Shown: piece after piece, positions 1 through 9,416 of the stretch
Layout: each line of letters begins with the position of its first letter
Numbering within the stretch: the stretch's first letter is position 1
Source of the DNA: DASXUG01 sp036504995
GTDB taxonomy: Bacteria > Pseudomonadota > Gammaproteobacteria > Burkholderiales > Methylophilaceae
Length of the DNA stretch: 64,000 nt
Assembly (NCBI GenBank): GCA_036504995.1
Contig: DASXUG010000007.1
Location: 69,026-133,025, forward strand
Direction: 5' to 3'
The notes under the pieces: model-generated
Databases searched by the model: none
Told to the model about the DNA's origin: nothing
The model's input: only the letters and a program-made list of their open reading frames with translations
Program-made: the position numbers and the translations under genes

Positions 1-1
1 G

Positions 2-868
2 TTACTTGAAACCAAATCTAAAGATTTTCGTCTTGCTATGTGGTTGTCAGAGGCCAGTGCCTATGCGTATGGGTTTGAAGGCTTGACTGAAGGTTTTAAG
101 TTAATTGCTGGGCTGTGTGAAAAATTTTGGGATCATAGCTACCCAGAGGCGGCTGAAGGCGACCAAGAGCTCCGAGCTGGTAACTTAAGTTGGTTAGTAT
201 ACCGTTCAGAGCAGTTGATTCGGAATATCCCAATTACCGAGGGTACGCCCTACACTTATATCGAGATTACCAATGCCTATAGACGTGCGCATGGGCAATC
301 TAAAGAAGATGGGAATAAAGAGCACACGCAACTGCTCGACCAGATAGAGGCCGTCAGAAGAAAGGGAAGTTACGTCTTTTATCAAGGCTTGCAAGCACAA
401 GTTAATGCTTGTGAATTAGCAGCGACCGAAATGCAAATACAAATCGATGCACGTTTAGGATTGGATGGCCCCAGTTTTTCCGCGCTAAAGCAAAGCCTAG
501 TGGATGTTTCGCATATGTTAAATCAGTTTGTGAGCAACAAGGCTGTACAGTTGCATGAAAACGCAACGCCAAAAAACTCTACAACAGAATCTGATAACAC
601 TACTCAGGCGAAAAGTGCAGGTGATTTTCAGGTGAATACCATCACTACCAGAGCGCAAGCGCTAGATCAATTACGTTTAGTGGCGCGATTTTTTAGAGAA
701 ACTGAACCTCACAGCCCAGTGGCTTATTTGGCAGATAAAGCTGCCGAGTGGGGTAACCTGCCATTACATGAGTGGCTGCGTATGGTGATTAAAGATAATG
801 GATCGCTCTCTCATGTTGAGGAGCTTTTAGGGTTAAGTGTTTCTGCACCTCAATCTGATCCCAACTAA
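2..868 (+). CDS. tssA: Type VI secretion protein TssA (ImpA family), 5' end outside window
   Basis: The reading frame is open from base 2, so the true start lies upstream of the window and only about 288 C-terminal-side residues are seen. The first visible residues (LETKSKDFRLAMWLSEA, then a GFEGLTEGFKLI and FWDHSYP stretch) match the ImpA N-terminal domain that defines TssA proteins. The C-terminal part (about residues 210-275) has the ITTRAQALDQLRLVARFFRE and PVAYLADKAAEWG pattern of the short TssA class. TssA is a cytoplasmic cap/baseplate-assembly protein of the type VI secretion system that primes sheath and tube polymerisation. Finding it upstream of a vgrG gene supports the assignment. 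An internal ATG at 38 exists but would cut the conserved domain and is not the start. Confident on family; the subclass is inferred. Confidence 0.88.
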   Translation, partial: LLETKSKDFRLAMWLSEASAYAYGFEGLTEGFKLIAGLCEKFWDHSYPEAAEGDQELRAGNLSWLVYRSEQLIRNIPITEGTPYTYIEITNAYRRAHGQSKEDGNKEHTQLLDQIEAVRRKGSYVFYQGLQAQVNACELAATEMQIQIDARLGLDGPSFSALKQSLVDVSHMLNQFVSNKAVQLHENATPKNSTTESDNTTQAKSAGDFQVNTITTRAQALDQLRLVARFFRETEPHSPVAYLADKAAEWGNLPLHEWLRMVIKDNGSLSHVEELLGLSVSAPQSDPN

Positions 869-1016
869 CGCGGCCTGAATGTCAAAACTTAAGACATAAA
901 ATACCATAAAATAAAAAATTTGTATTTATGGCGCTTTAAGTTAGAATTAGCATGGTAAAGGTTCTTTTATGGAATTTTATTAAGCTGATTGATTTTTATG
1001 AAGTGTTAATGAAGCG

Positions 1017-2057
1017 ATGATAAATACAACGAATACCGATTCAGTCACCCCAACCTTGATGGGGCAGTCTGCAAAAAATGTTAGGGTTGAGGCCAAGTCT
1101 GGAATGCTTGCCCGCCTAGAAAGCCCAACAGGGCAGAAAAAAAATAAACCTCAAGCTATAGTTAGTATAGTCGCGTGGTGGCCGATAATCTTGCTTATTA
1201 GCCTAGTCGCTATCGTGATTACTGTGACTATTTTATATTTCACATTGGAACCTAATCCTGCAGTAGAGGATTCCAACTTACCTATTTTTACATTAGATAA
1301 TCAGATCAAAGCTGATTCAATGTCTAATCAAAATCAATCTAAACAAATAGCTACGTTGACTAATAATGGGAAAACTCTCCCAAATCAGGTTGTGTTAGAG
1401 CCCAAAACCGAGCCAGCAGCGGCTACAATCTTGAGCGAGTCTGAAGCAAAAAAAAACTCACCATCAACTCCAGCACATACACACGACACCTTGAGTAAGC
1501 CGCTAATTGCAGAAAGTAGTCCTTCAGTAGTAGATGAAAAGCAAACACAAACTGCAAGTGCTACTCAAGCATCCCCTTTCGCAAGACTGCAAGTTGGCGC
1601 TTCTCCCATTAAAACAAGTACAAGTAACAAGATGGCTACCAACAAGCAAGATCCTGACGTGAAAGTGATTGATGCTTTAGTAACATCTAAGCCAGAGAAC
1701 TCCAGCGATCGTGATGTGAAAGTACTAACTGCGTTGGTTTTAGCCGATAAAATGGCAAAATCAGGTGCAGAGCCTCATTCTGAGTTGGAAAAAGTCCTGA
1801 GCAAACCACAAGCACATCCAACAAAGTCGAACATGGCACCACCTAGTGCCACTCAAGCGAAGCCAATGGTCTTAGGAAATGCGGGTGAAACTGTGGCTGA
1901 TAAGCTAGCGCAATGCAGCACCTTGAGTTTTGTGGAGGCGCCTGTGTGCCGCATTCGCGTCTGTTTTGGCAATGTGGGCACTGCACCAGAATGTACGCCT
2001 GATTTCAAAAAACCAGAAGTAAATGTCGATGAAATCTCACCCATTAAAGGGCATTAA
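1017..2057 (+). CDS. Unknown single-span membrane protein in T6SS locus
   Basis: No family is recognised. The 346-residue product has a polar N-terminus of about 46 residues, one strong hydrophobic segment (about residues 48-75), then a long low-complexity linker rich in Ser, Thr, Pro, Lys and Gln, and a compact C-terminal end (about 297-346) with four cysteines (C300, C311, C316, C326). The likely topology is N-in with the linker and Cys-rich end in the periplasm, where two disulfides could form. A short internal repeat is visible: DVKVIDALV at about 214-222 and DVKVLTALV at about 233-241. It sits 148 bp after tssA and 46 bp before vgrG on the same strand, so a secretion-linked role is likely but is inference only. 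The start is the first ATG of the frame, with a weak GAAG-type ribosome site. Confidence 0.7.
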   Translation: MINTTNTDSVTPTLMGQSAKNVRVEAKSGMLARLESPTGQKKNKPQAIVSIVAWWPIILLISLVAIVITVTILYFTLEPNPAVEDSNLPIFTLDNQIKADSMSNQNQSKQIATLTNNGKTLPNQVVLEPKTEPAAATILSESEAKKNSPSTPAHTHDTLSKPLIAESSPSVVDEKQTQTASATQASPFARLQVGASPIKTSTSNKMATNKQDPDVKVIDALVTSKPENSSDRDVKVLTALVLADKMAKSGAEPHSELEKVLSKPQAHPTKSNMAPPSATQAKPMVLGNAGETVADKLAQCSTLSFVEAPVCRIRVCFGNVGTAPECTPDFKKPEVNVDEISPIKGH

Positions 2058-2103
2058 TTAAAACTAAAACCAGCAAAAATAAAAGTGAATAAACAACATC
2101 GTT

Positions 2104-5100
2104 ATGGCAACTGCACTTAATCAACTGGCAGATTTTTTTCAGTCTAGCTTTGCTAGCCAGACACGCTTATATAGCTTTATCATACAAAATAGCGAAGGCT
2201 TGGGCTATTGGCTTGAGGGTGCACAGAAAAACGAGTTGCTAGTTGCTGCCTTTACTAGTCACGATGCGCTACATGGCATAGCACAAACCGACATTCTCGT
2301 GCTTGCACGTCGTTTAGATTTACCGCTCACGCAACTCATCGGCAAAATTGGTCAACTCCAAATCAGCCTAGCCAACGGGGAGCGTAGCAATATTAACGGC
2401 ATCATCACGCATGCAGATTGTTTAGGCAGCGATGGCGGATTAGTACGTTACCAACTACGTATTTCTAGTTGGCTTAGTCTACTTACCTACACTGCGCAAA
2501 GTCGTGTATGGCAAGAACAAACCCTACAACAAATTATCGACAGCGTCCTCAGCGATTACCGCCCTCATGCCAATTGGCAATGGACTGACGATGCCCAAGC
2601 AGTGCTACAAATGCTCCCAGTTCGCAGCTACTGCTTGCAATACCGCGAAACTGCCTTTGAGTTTATCAGCCGTCTACTCGCGGAAGATGGGTTCAGTTGG
2701 CGTATAGAGCACGACTATCCCAATGCTGCAGACGGACACAGCCTTATCCTTTTTGCTGATAGCCGCGAAGACACAGCTTCAGTTGAAACCCCAGATCAAG
2801 CCGCCACAGGTGCACTTCGCTATACAGGCGCTGGTGCCCAACATAAAACGGACAGCATTTTGCGGCTTAGTACCGTCAGCGCGCTGCCGCCCAACCGCAT
2901 CACGCTCGCCAGCTATGATTACAAAGCTAAAGCTCTGAGCAGCGCCAGCTTGCCAAGCCCAATAATGCTTGGCAGCAAATACTACGCACAACTCCCCGCC
3001 GTAGAACAATACGACACCCCAGGCCAATACGCTTTTGCCGACAACAGCGAAGCAGAACGCCATGCCAATCTGCATCTGCAAGCCATTGAAGTGCGGCACC
3101 TGTATTGGCAAAGCATCAGCACCGTCCGTAGCCTCAGGGCAGGGCAACGTTTTAACGTCGCAGATAATCCACGTTACACCGAACAAACTTCTGCTACCGA
3201 TGATGACTACTCAGGCGACACACTTGCTACTGGCCAACTAGACACCAGACTGAATGCTTTTGTCACTAGCCAAGTCACCCAAACCGGTATCAACAACCTG
3301 CCTAATGCCCAAGGACGCGATGCCCAAGCCCTAGGCAGCATCAGCGTATGGCTACAACAACAGATAGAACAGCACATGGCGAGTCTCGATCTACAGAGAG
3401 ACGACCCCCTCACTGCGCATCCCCCACATATCGACCAACTACTCAGCACCACCCAACAACTCGGCTACGCCAACGCCTTCACCGCCATCCTTGGCAGCCA
3501 AGCATGGCGGCCATGCTTAAGCCAACGTCTCAACGCCAAACCCACCGCCTATGGTAGCCAGACCGCCCGCGTGGTGGGCTTTGATAATATCACCGATGCA
3601 GACAATCTCAACACTGCCAGCGTCCAAGCTGGCACCGATGAAATCTGCTGTGACCGACTTGGCCGTGTACGCATTCGCTTTCAATGGCAAGACGACATGG
3701 ACGAAGTGGATGACCGCGCCAGTTGCTGGGTACGTGTCTCTCAGCGCAGTGCTGGTGGAGGCATGGGCGTATATTTTCTCCCCCGTATTGGGCAAGAAGT
3801 TCAAGTGCAATTTATAGAAGGTGACATAGACCGCCCCATCATCCTAGGCGCGCTATACCACGGCCAAGGCGAAGGCGGCATCAAAGCCACCCCTGACGCC
3901 CAAGAAGCCACAGGCAACACCACAGATAAAAACAGTGCTTTCGCCCTCGCGCAAGACCACACCCCCAGCGCTCAAGGCAACCTCGTAGGTGGACACGCCC
4001 CCGTATGGCATGGCGCCAGCCCGAGTGGCTTTAGCACCAGCCCAGATCGCACAGGGCACAACAACTCCGCCGCGCAATGGGGCATCCGCAGCCAAGAATA
4101 CGCAGGTAACGGTTACAACCAACTCGTGTTTGATGACAGCGACCACCAAGGCCGCATCCAACTCAAAACTACGCAGGTCGGCAGCCAACTCAACCTAGGC
4201 CACCTTATTCACACCGCAGATAACTACCGTGGCAGCTACCGCGGTCAAGGCATCGAACTTCGCACCGACGCATGGGGTGCCCTCCGTGCAGGCGCAGGCT
4301 GGCACCTCACCACCTATGGCATTAGTTACAATCAAAACCAACGCTCCCCAGCCGCCCACAGCCCTGCCAGCTACGGCCTGCTCAACAGCGCAGACACCCT
4401 CAGCCAAAGCCTAAGCCAACTCGCAAGCAGCCACTTAAGCGTACCGCTCGCCGCCCAACTCGGTAGCAGCAAGGCCAACCAAAGCCACCTCAGTGACCAA
4501 GAAGCGCCTATCAAGGCTCTGACTAAAGTCACCCAAGGCATGGTCACCCATACCAGCGTAGACCAAGCCTATAGCGATGCCGCCCAACAAAACACCCAAG
4601 CAGGGCAAAACAAACTCCCGCAGTTTACAGACCCCATCATCAGCCTCATTGCCAAAGATGACCTCAGCTACACCGCAGCACAAAGCCTACAATTTAACAG
4701 CAGCGAAACCATCAATCTCATCAATGCAGGGCACAGCCAACACACCACTGGTGGGCAAATGCGCATTCACACAGGCCAAGCCATCGGCCTTACCACAGGT
4801 GGCCTAAAGCAAAGCACAGGCCTACAACTCATCGCTGCTCAAGGTGACACCAGTATACAAGCGCACGATGATCAAATCGCCATCAAAGCCCAACAACAGC
4901 TTGATATTAAAAGCGCTCACAGCTTTATCGACCTTGCGGCTGCCCAGCACATCACCCTTAAAACTGCGGGCGGCGCTAGCATCACCATTCAAGGCGGCAA
5001 CATTACCTTTAACTGCCCTGGCACCTTCACTGTCCATGCAGGGAGTAAGGGGTTTACGGGGCCAGTGAGTTTGAATTATCCCTTGCCATTATTCCCCAAA

Positions 5101-5214
5101 GTGATATGTTTGAACTTCAAGGATGATATGGTGGTAATTCATTTACTAAATTACTCACCTCTTTTTCCCAGTGCACAATCCATTCAGGAATGTTTTCAGG
5201 TAACATTGGTCTAG
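2104..5214 (+). CDS. vgrG: Type VI secretion spike protein VgrG with DUF2345 domain
   Basis: VgrG trimers form the tip of the T6SS tube and carry effectors. The 1036-residue product shows the usual order: phage-gpD-like N-terminal half (about 10-480), gp5-type OB domain (RVRIRFQWQ, WVRVSQRSAGGGMG, GQEVQVQFIEGD, IILGALYHG, about 515-600), then a DUF2345 beta-helix extension (about 680-1000) ending in CPGTFTVHAGSK and PLFPK. Up to there it looks complete. The last roughly 30 residues (after PLFPKVICL) do not look like VgrG: they are encoded on the strand opposite the 3' end of the GGDEF-EAL gene, with a 98-bp tail-to-tail overlap. No adaptor, effector or immunity gene follows, as would be usual. 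The coding strand is visibly C-rich (many ACC, CAA, GCC codons) compared with neighbours, which suggests a different history. The start ATG has no strong Shine-Dalgarno site. Confidence 0.93.
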   Translation: MATALNQLADFFQSSFASQTRLYSFIIQNSEGLGYWLEGAQKNELLVAAFTSHDALHGIAQTDILVLARRLDLPLTQLIGKIGQLQISLANGERSNINGIITHADCLGSDGGLVRYQLRISSWLSLLTYTAQSRVWQEQTLQQIIDSVLSDYRPHANWQWTDDAQAVLQMLPVRSYCLQYRETAFEFISRLLAEDGFSWRIEHDYPNAADGHSLILFADSREDTASVETPDQAATGALRYTGAGAQHKTDSILRLSTVSALPPNRITLASYDYKAKALSSASLPSPIMLGSKYYAQLPAVEQYDTPGQYAFADNSEAERHANLHLQAIEVRHLYWQSISTVRSLRAGQRFNVADNPRYTEQTSATDDDYSGDTLATGQLDTRLNAFVTSQVTQTGINNLPNAQGRDAQALGSISVWLQQQIEQHMASLDLQRDDPLTAHPPHIDQLLSTTQQLGYANAFTAILGSQAWRPCLSQRLNAKPTAYGSQTARVVGFDNITDADNLNTASVQAGTDEICCDRLGRVRIRFQWQDDMDEVDDRASCWVRVSQRSAGGGMGVYFLPRIGQEVQVQFIEGDIDRPIILGALYHGQGEGGIKATPDAQEATGNTTDKNSAFALAQDHTPSAQGNLVGGHAPVWHGASPSGFSTSPDRTGHNNSAAQWGIRSQEYAGNGYNQLVFDDSDHQGRIQLKTTQVGSQLNLGHLIHTADNYRGSYRGQGIELRTDAWGALRAGAGWHLTTYGISYNQNQRSPAAHSPASYGLLNSADTLSQSLSQLASSHLSVPLAAQLGSSKANQSHLSDQEAPIKALTKVTQGMVTHTSVDQAYSDAAQQNTQAGQNKLPQFTDPIISLIAKDDLSYTAAQSLQFNSSETINLINAGHSQHTTGGQMRIHTGQAIGLTTGGLKQSTGLQLIAAQGDTSIQAHDDQIAIKAQQQLDIKSAHSFIDLAAAQHITLKTAGGASITIQGGNITFNCPGTFTVHAGSKGFTGPVSLNYPLPLFPKVICLNFKDDMVVIHLLNYSPLFPSAQSIQECFQVTLV

Positions 5215-7381
5215 CGATGCCGTAGCCTTGGGCTTGACCACATTTTAGATTCTGCAAGGTGTGATAGTGACTTAAGGTCTCAACGCCTTCTGCAATCACT
5301 TTTCGTTGAAATATGGCAGCTAGTTCTAATATGCCTTTCACGATTGCCATGTCTTCGCTGTTTTCAAGCATACTCCGAATGAAGCCTTGATCAATTTTCA
5401 GCGTACGGACGGGAAGTTGTTTAAGATAATTCAAAGACGAATAGCCTGTACCGAAATCATCAAGGGCGAACTCTACCCCCATTTCACTACAGCGGTGTAT
5501 GAGGTTAATGACATTCGGTAGGTCTTTTAAAGTAGATGTTTCAAGAATTTCGATTTCCATTTGCCCTCCCTTTGCCTTAGGGTGATTTCTAAGGAAGTGC
5601 TGCAATCGATCAAAAAAGTTTACCTGCTGCAAATGCGATGCTCCGATATTGATGCTGATTTGAAGATCCAGGCCTACGGTTTGCCATTGCTCAATTTGGT
5701 TTAGTGCCTGGTCTATTACCCACTCTCCAATTTCGAGCTCGATTGGATGGCTACTAATCTCTGATAAAAAGCGTCCAGGAAGTAGCAGTCCTTGAGTTGG
5801 GTGCCGCCAGCGAATAAGCGCTTCCACACCCAGCACCTTACCTGTACATAACTCTACTTTGGGTTGATAGTAGAGGATAAACTCATTTCTTTTAATGCCT
5901 TGGCGCACAGATTTGAGAATTTCAGTGCGATTTCGCTCTGTATGATCGCGAGCAGCATCAAACTTCAAGTATTGATTTTTCCCTGACAATTTAGCTGCAT
6001 ACAAGGCTTGATCAGCTTGTCGTAATAATTGATCTGGAGCCACTTCATCGTGTTGTGGGTAGTAGCTGATCCCAGCGCTTCCAGTGATGTGGACTTGGAT
6101 ATCACCTAAGCTCACCACTTTTGAGATGGCTTCCAGAAGCCTTTTTAATAGTACCTCACTTGAGGTTTGGTCGTTTAGCCCAACCATGACGATTACGAAC
6201 TCATCGCCACCAATGCGTGCTAGCGTGTCACTTCCACGGAGTACTTGCTTCATTGCGGCCGCAACGTTGACCAACAGTTGATCGCCTATTGCATGACCAT
6301 ATGTGTCGTTCACTGCCTTGAAGCCGTCCAAGTCTACATAAGCTACACCAATCATCTTATGATCTCGCTTGGCTAATGCAATGGCTTGTTGAAGGCGATC
6401 TAAAAGCAGCGCCCTATTGGGTAGCGAGGTGAGCGAGTCGAAATGCGCCAAGTTCTCTAAAAGTCTTTGTTGGGCCTTAATGGCTGTGATATCGCGAATA
6501 GAACATTGTAGAAATGCTTGCCCACCTGCTTCCATCTTGGTGAATTGCACCATTGTATCAAACTCCTTGCCGCTCACATGAGTGCACTGCCATTCAAAAT
6601 GGTAACAGCCCTCAGTCAAGGCAAAATCAATGTACGCATGCAGTGCTGAATCTGACGTTTGGCCATTGGGTTGGCATTTCGGCGAGAAATCTAACAGCCC
6701 ATACTGAAGCTTGGAAAAGTCAGCATCTGTAGGTAATCCAAATAAATTCAAGGCAGCAATATTGGTCTCTTGAAAAAGCCAGGTAGGCGGCGCAATAATG
6801 ACTTGAGCGTCACGCGACATCTCAAACAGTCTGCGATATCTGTTTTCACTCTCAAGTTGAGCAATCACTGCGAGCTCTTTTTGTTGGGTAATTTCCTGTG
6901 TGCGTACTTCTATGAGTTTGTCTTGATATTCGATAAGTTGAAGATCACTTTCAACAGTTTTTTTGAACTCCCACAACAAGTCAATGAACTGTGCTTTATA
7001 ACGTCTGGTTTTTTTATCTAAAACACAGATAGTGCCAAACACTTCCTTATCCGACCAGTAAATTGGCACGCCAAGATAAGAGATCATATTGAGTTTGATA
7101 TCTGGGTTGTTCTTCCAGTGCGCGTCTAGCAGGGCGTTGGGAACTTCCAAAAGTGTTCCGCTCTTCATGACGGTTTCACAATAAAGTCCTGAGTTCAGTT
7201 TTTCTTGGTCTGACTTATGGTATGGACACTCTTCGCTATGGTTGGCTATAAAGACTTCGATATGTTCAGGATGCACCCGCATTATCAGGCCTGCGGGCAC
7301 TTTAAATATTTGTGCCATGACATCCACTGTATGTTGCCACTTCGTAATTACGTCACCAGGTACTTCATTGTTGTGAGACAT
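5117..7381 (-). CDS. GAF-PAS-GGDEF-EAL cyclic-di-GMP signalling protein
   Basis: This 754-residue cytoplasmic protein has no transmembrane segment. Order of domains: GAF-like sensor (about 15-150, with CETVMKSG and YLGVPIYWSDKEVFGTICVLD), a short coiled linker, a PAS domain with PAC-like end (about 185-305), GGDEF (about 315-475) and EAL (about 490-735). The diguanylate cyclase signature ARIGGDEFV is intact, and the phosphodiesterase motifs GVEALIRW, DDFGTGYSSL, LKIDQGFI and IAEGVET are all present, so both activities are possible; which dominates cannot be read from sequence. A GGGG-type ribosome site precedes the ATG. It is monocistronic, convergent with vgrG (98-bp 3' overlap) and lies downstream of fhs on the same strand after 244 bp. 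Confidence 0.93.
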   Translation of the reverse strand: MSHNNEVPGDVITKWQHTVDVMAQIFKVPAGLIMRVHPEHIEVFIANHSEECPYHKSDQEKLNSGLYCETVMKSGTLLEVPNALLDAHWKNNPDIKLNMISYLGVPIYWSDKEVFGTICVLDKKTRRYKAQFIDLLWEFKKTVESDLQLIEYQDKLIEVRTQEITQQKELAVIAQLESENRYRRLFEMSRDAQVIIAPPTWLFQETNIAALNLFGLPTDADFSKLQYGLLDFSPKCQPNGQTSDSALHAYIDFALTEGCYHFEWQCTHVSGKEFDTMVQFTKMEAGGQAFLQCSIRDITAIKAQQRLLENLAHFDSLTSLPNRALLLDRLQQAIALAKRDHKMIGVAYVDLDGFKAVNDTYGHAIGDQLLVNVAAAMKQVLRGSDTLARIGGDEFVIVMVGLNDQTSSEVLLKRLLEAISKVVSLGDIQVHITGSAGISYYPQHDEVAPDQLLRQADQALYAAKLSGKNQYLKFDAARDHTERNRTEILKSVRQGIKRNEFILYYQPKVELCTGKVLGVEALIRWRHPTQGLLLPGRFLSEISSHPIELEIGEWVIDQALNQIEQWQTVGLDLQISINIGASHLQQVNFFDRLQHFLRNHPKAKGGQMEIEILETSTLKDLPNVINLIHRCSEMGVEFALDDFGTGYSSLNYLKQLPVRTLKIDQGFIRSMLENSEDMAIVKGILELAAIFQRKVIAEGVETLSHYHTLQNLKCGQAQGYGIARPMLPENIPEWIVHWEKEVSNLVNELPPYHP

Positions 7382-7521
7382 AATATTTTCCCCGCCTCAA
7401 TTAAGCTCCAGTTATCGAAGAGTAATTTTTTATATATTGATAATACACTTACAGGAGCATGTAAGTTGTCAATATAAGCAGCTAACCTTGTGAGCACAAT
7501 CGATCGTCGATTAGCGAGTTC

Positions 7522-7552
7522 ATCTTCAACAAGGTTGATCTTTGTTGAAGAT
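7522..7552. repeat. Perfect 11-bp inverted repeat in fhs/GGDEF gap
   Basis: ATCTTCAACAA (7522-7532) and TTGTTGAAGAT (7542-7552) are exact reverse complements separated by 9 bases. The repeat sits between the fhs stop and the start of the GGDEF-EAL gene, both read on the minus strand. There is no T-run on the minus-strand exit side, so an operator or an mRNA hairpin ahead of the GGDEF-EAL gene is as likely as a terminator for fhs. The rest of the 244-bp gap is AT-rich and shows no reading frame. Confidence 0.5.
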
Positions 7553-7625
7553 ATTGTGTTATTTTTTCGGTATTTTTCTGGAAAACTTGAGTTTTTATTT
7601 GAAGTGAGTGAAATGCCGTTTCTAT

Positions 7626-9320
7626 TTAAAACAAACCTACCACATTACCTTGTTCGTCAATATCAATTCGATGGGCGCAAGGTTCTTTGGGCAAGCCTGG
7701 CATGGTCATGATGTCATCGCACACCATCACGATAAACTCTGCACCTGCGCACAGGCGTACTTCGCGTATGGCGACAGTATGGTTTTTTGGCGCACCGCGA
7801 AGGCTCGCGTCAGTGGAAAATGAGTACTGTGTTTTGGCGACACAAATTGGGTAGTGACCGTAGCCATCCGCTTGTAGTTTTTCAATTTGAGTTTTGATTC
7901 TACGGGCAGCACTAATGTCGGCTGCGCCATAAATGAGGGTGGCTACTTTGCGCATTTTCTCCCACAGCGGGTCGGTATCTTCATATACGTAGCGCATGGT
8001 TGAAGTCGGTTTTTCGATTAAATTGACTACCTCGCGCGCGAGATTTTCTGCACCAGCGCTGCCTTTCTCCCAATGCTCGGCGAGTACGACTTTTACGCCT
8101 AGTTTTGCTAAGTGCTCACTGACTAGGGCGATTTCAGCAGACGTGTCACAAGCAAAGCGATTGATAGCAACTACGCAAGGCAAGCCGTATTGGCGCGTTA
8201 CATTTTGTACATGCTGTTCTAAATTCACTAGGCCATTGGCAAGTGCAGGTAAACTTTCGGATTTGAGATCATTAACTTCAATACCGCCGTGATATTTCAA
8301 GGCACGGATGGTGGCAACCACCACACAAGCATCTGGTCGTAATCCTGATTTTCTGCATTTGATATCGATAAACTTTTCAGCGCCTAAGTCGGCACCAAAA
8401 CCCGCTTCTGTCACCACATAATCTGCCAGTGACATGGCAAACTGGGTGGCAATCACGGAGTTGCAGCCATGTGCAATATTGGCAAATGGGCCGCCATGAA
8501 TTAGAGCAGGGGTGTTTTCTAGTGTTTGTACGAGGTTGGGTTTTAATGCATTTTTGAGCAAAACTGCCATGGCGCCCTGGGCTTGCAAGTCACTCGCTTT
8601 TACGGGTTGGTCATCAAATGTATAACCAATCACAATATTACTTAAGCGTTGTTTTAAATCATGTAAAGAGGTGGCCAAACAAAAAATCGCCATCACTTCG
8701 GAGGCGACTACTATGTCAAAGCCATCTTCGCGTGTTTGTCCGTTGACCTTGCCACCCAAGCCAACTACAACTTTGCGCAAGGCGCGGTCGTTCATATCGA
8801 CTACGCGTTTCCATGTTACTTGGCGTGGGTCTATTTGCAGTGCATTGCCGTGATGAATGTGATTGTCGATCATTGCTGCGAGCAAGTTATGGGCAGAAGC
8901 GATCGCCGAAAAATCACCCGTGAAGTGTAGATTAATATCTTCCATTGGCACGACTTGTGCGTAACCACCGCCTGCTGCTCCTCCTTTCATACCAAATACT
9001 GGGCCCAGAGCAGGTTCTCGCAAGCAAATCATGGTGTTTTTGCCAATTCTTGCGAGTGCATCACCCAAGCCAACAGTGGTGGTGGTTTTGCCTTCGCCTG
9101 CAGGTGTAGGGCTAATGGCGGTGACCAAAATTAGGTGGCTATTGGAGTTTACGGGCTTTCTAGTTTGTTGCTCGATTAGTTTGTTACAGGCCTCAACATC
9201 GATCTTTGCTTTGTAGTGCCCGTATAGCTCTACTACACTTTCTGGCAGGCCAAGCGATGCGGCAATTTCTGATATTTTTTTCATCTTTGCTTGTTGGGCA
9301 ATTTCAATATCGCTGGGCAT
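7626..9320 (-). CDS. fhs: Formate-tetrahydrofolate ligase
   Basis: The enzyme makes 10-formyl-tetrahydrofolate from formate, tetrahydrofolate and ATP, feeding one-carbon units into purine and serine synthesis; in methylotrophs it links formate to assimilation. The 564-residue product has the nucleotide-binding loop PTPAGEGKTTTTVGLGDAL and conserved stretches such as GPVFGMKGGAAGGGYAQV, TGDFSAI, HGGPFANIAHGCNS and TEAGFGADLG, with normal family length (about 555-560). The frame opens 7 codons earlier (ATG ending at 9341), but the ATG at 9320 has a perfect AAGGAG six bases upstream and gives the usual N-terminus, so it is preferred. It is transcribed alone, divergent from argB across about 96 bp. 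Confidence 0.96.
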   Translation of the reverse strand: MPSDIEIAQQAKMKKISEIAASLGLPESVVELYGHYKAKIDVEACNKLIEQQTRKPVNSNSHLILVTAISPTPAGEGKTTTTVGLGDALARIGKNTMICLREPALGPVFGMKGGAAGGGYAQVVPMEDINLHFTGDFSAIASAHNLLAAMIDNHIHHGNALQIDPRQVTWKRVVDMNDRALRKVVVGLGGKVNGQTREDGFDIVVASEVMAIFCLATSLHDLKQRLSNIVIGYTFDDQPVKASDLQAQGAMAVLLKNALKPNLVQTLENTPALIHGGPFANIAHGCNSVIATQFAMSLADYVVTEAGFGADLGAEKFIDIKCRKSGLRPDACVVVATIRALKYHGGIEVNDLKSESLPALANGLVNLEQHVQNVTRQYGLPCVVAINRFACDTSAEIALVSEHLAKLGVKVVLAEHWEKGSAGAENLAREVVNLIEKPTSTMRYVYEDTDPLWEKMRKVATLIYGAADISAARRIKTQIEKLQADGYGHYPICVAKTQYSFSTDASLRGAPKNHTVAIREVRLCAGAEFIVMVCDDIMTMPGLPKEPCAHRIDIDEQGNVVGLF

Positions 9321-9416
9321 GTAAACTCCTTCAAATTTCAATCATTAGAACACCGCTTGAACGTGTTTTTCAAGGTAAAATACGCAGAAATATTTTTATC
9401 CATTAAAGAGAACTAC

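Noticed and set aside
2779..3186. 135-residue minus-strand frame inside vgrG, and many other frames on both strands between 2504 and 5068
   Set aside because: These overlap fully with the strongly supported vgrG gene, show no family features or ribosome sites, and arise from its stop-poor, C-rich composition.
9321..9416. Tetrahydrofolate riboswitch upstream of fhs
   Set aside because: The gap is only 96 bp, with no paired stems like that class; a plain promoter region is enough.
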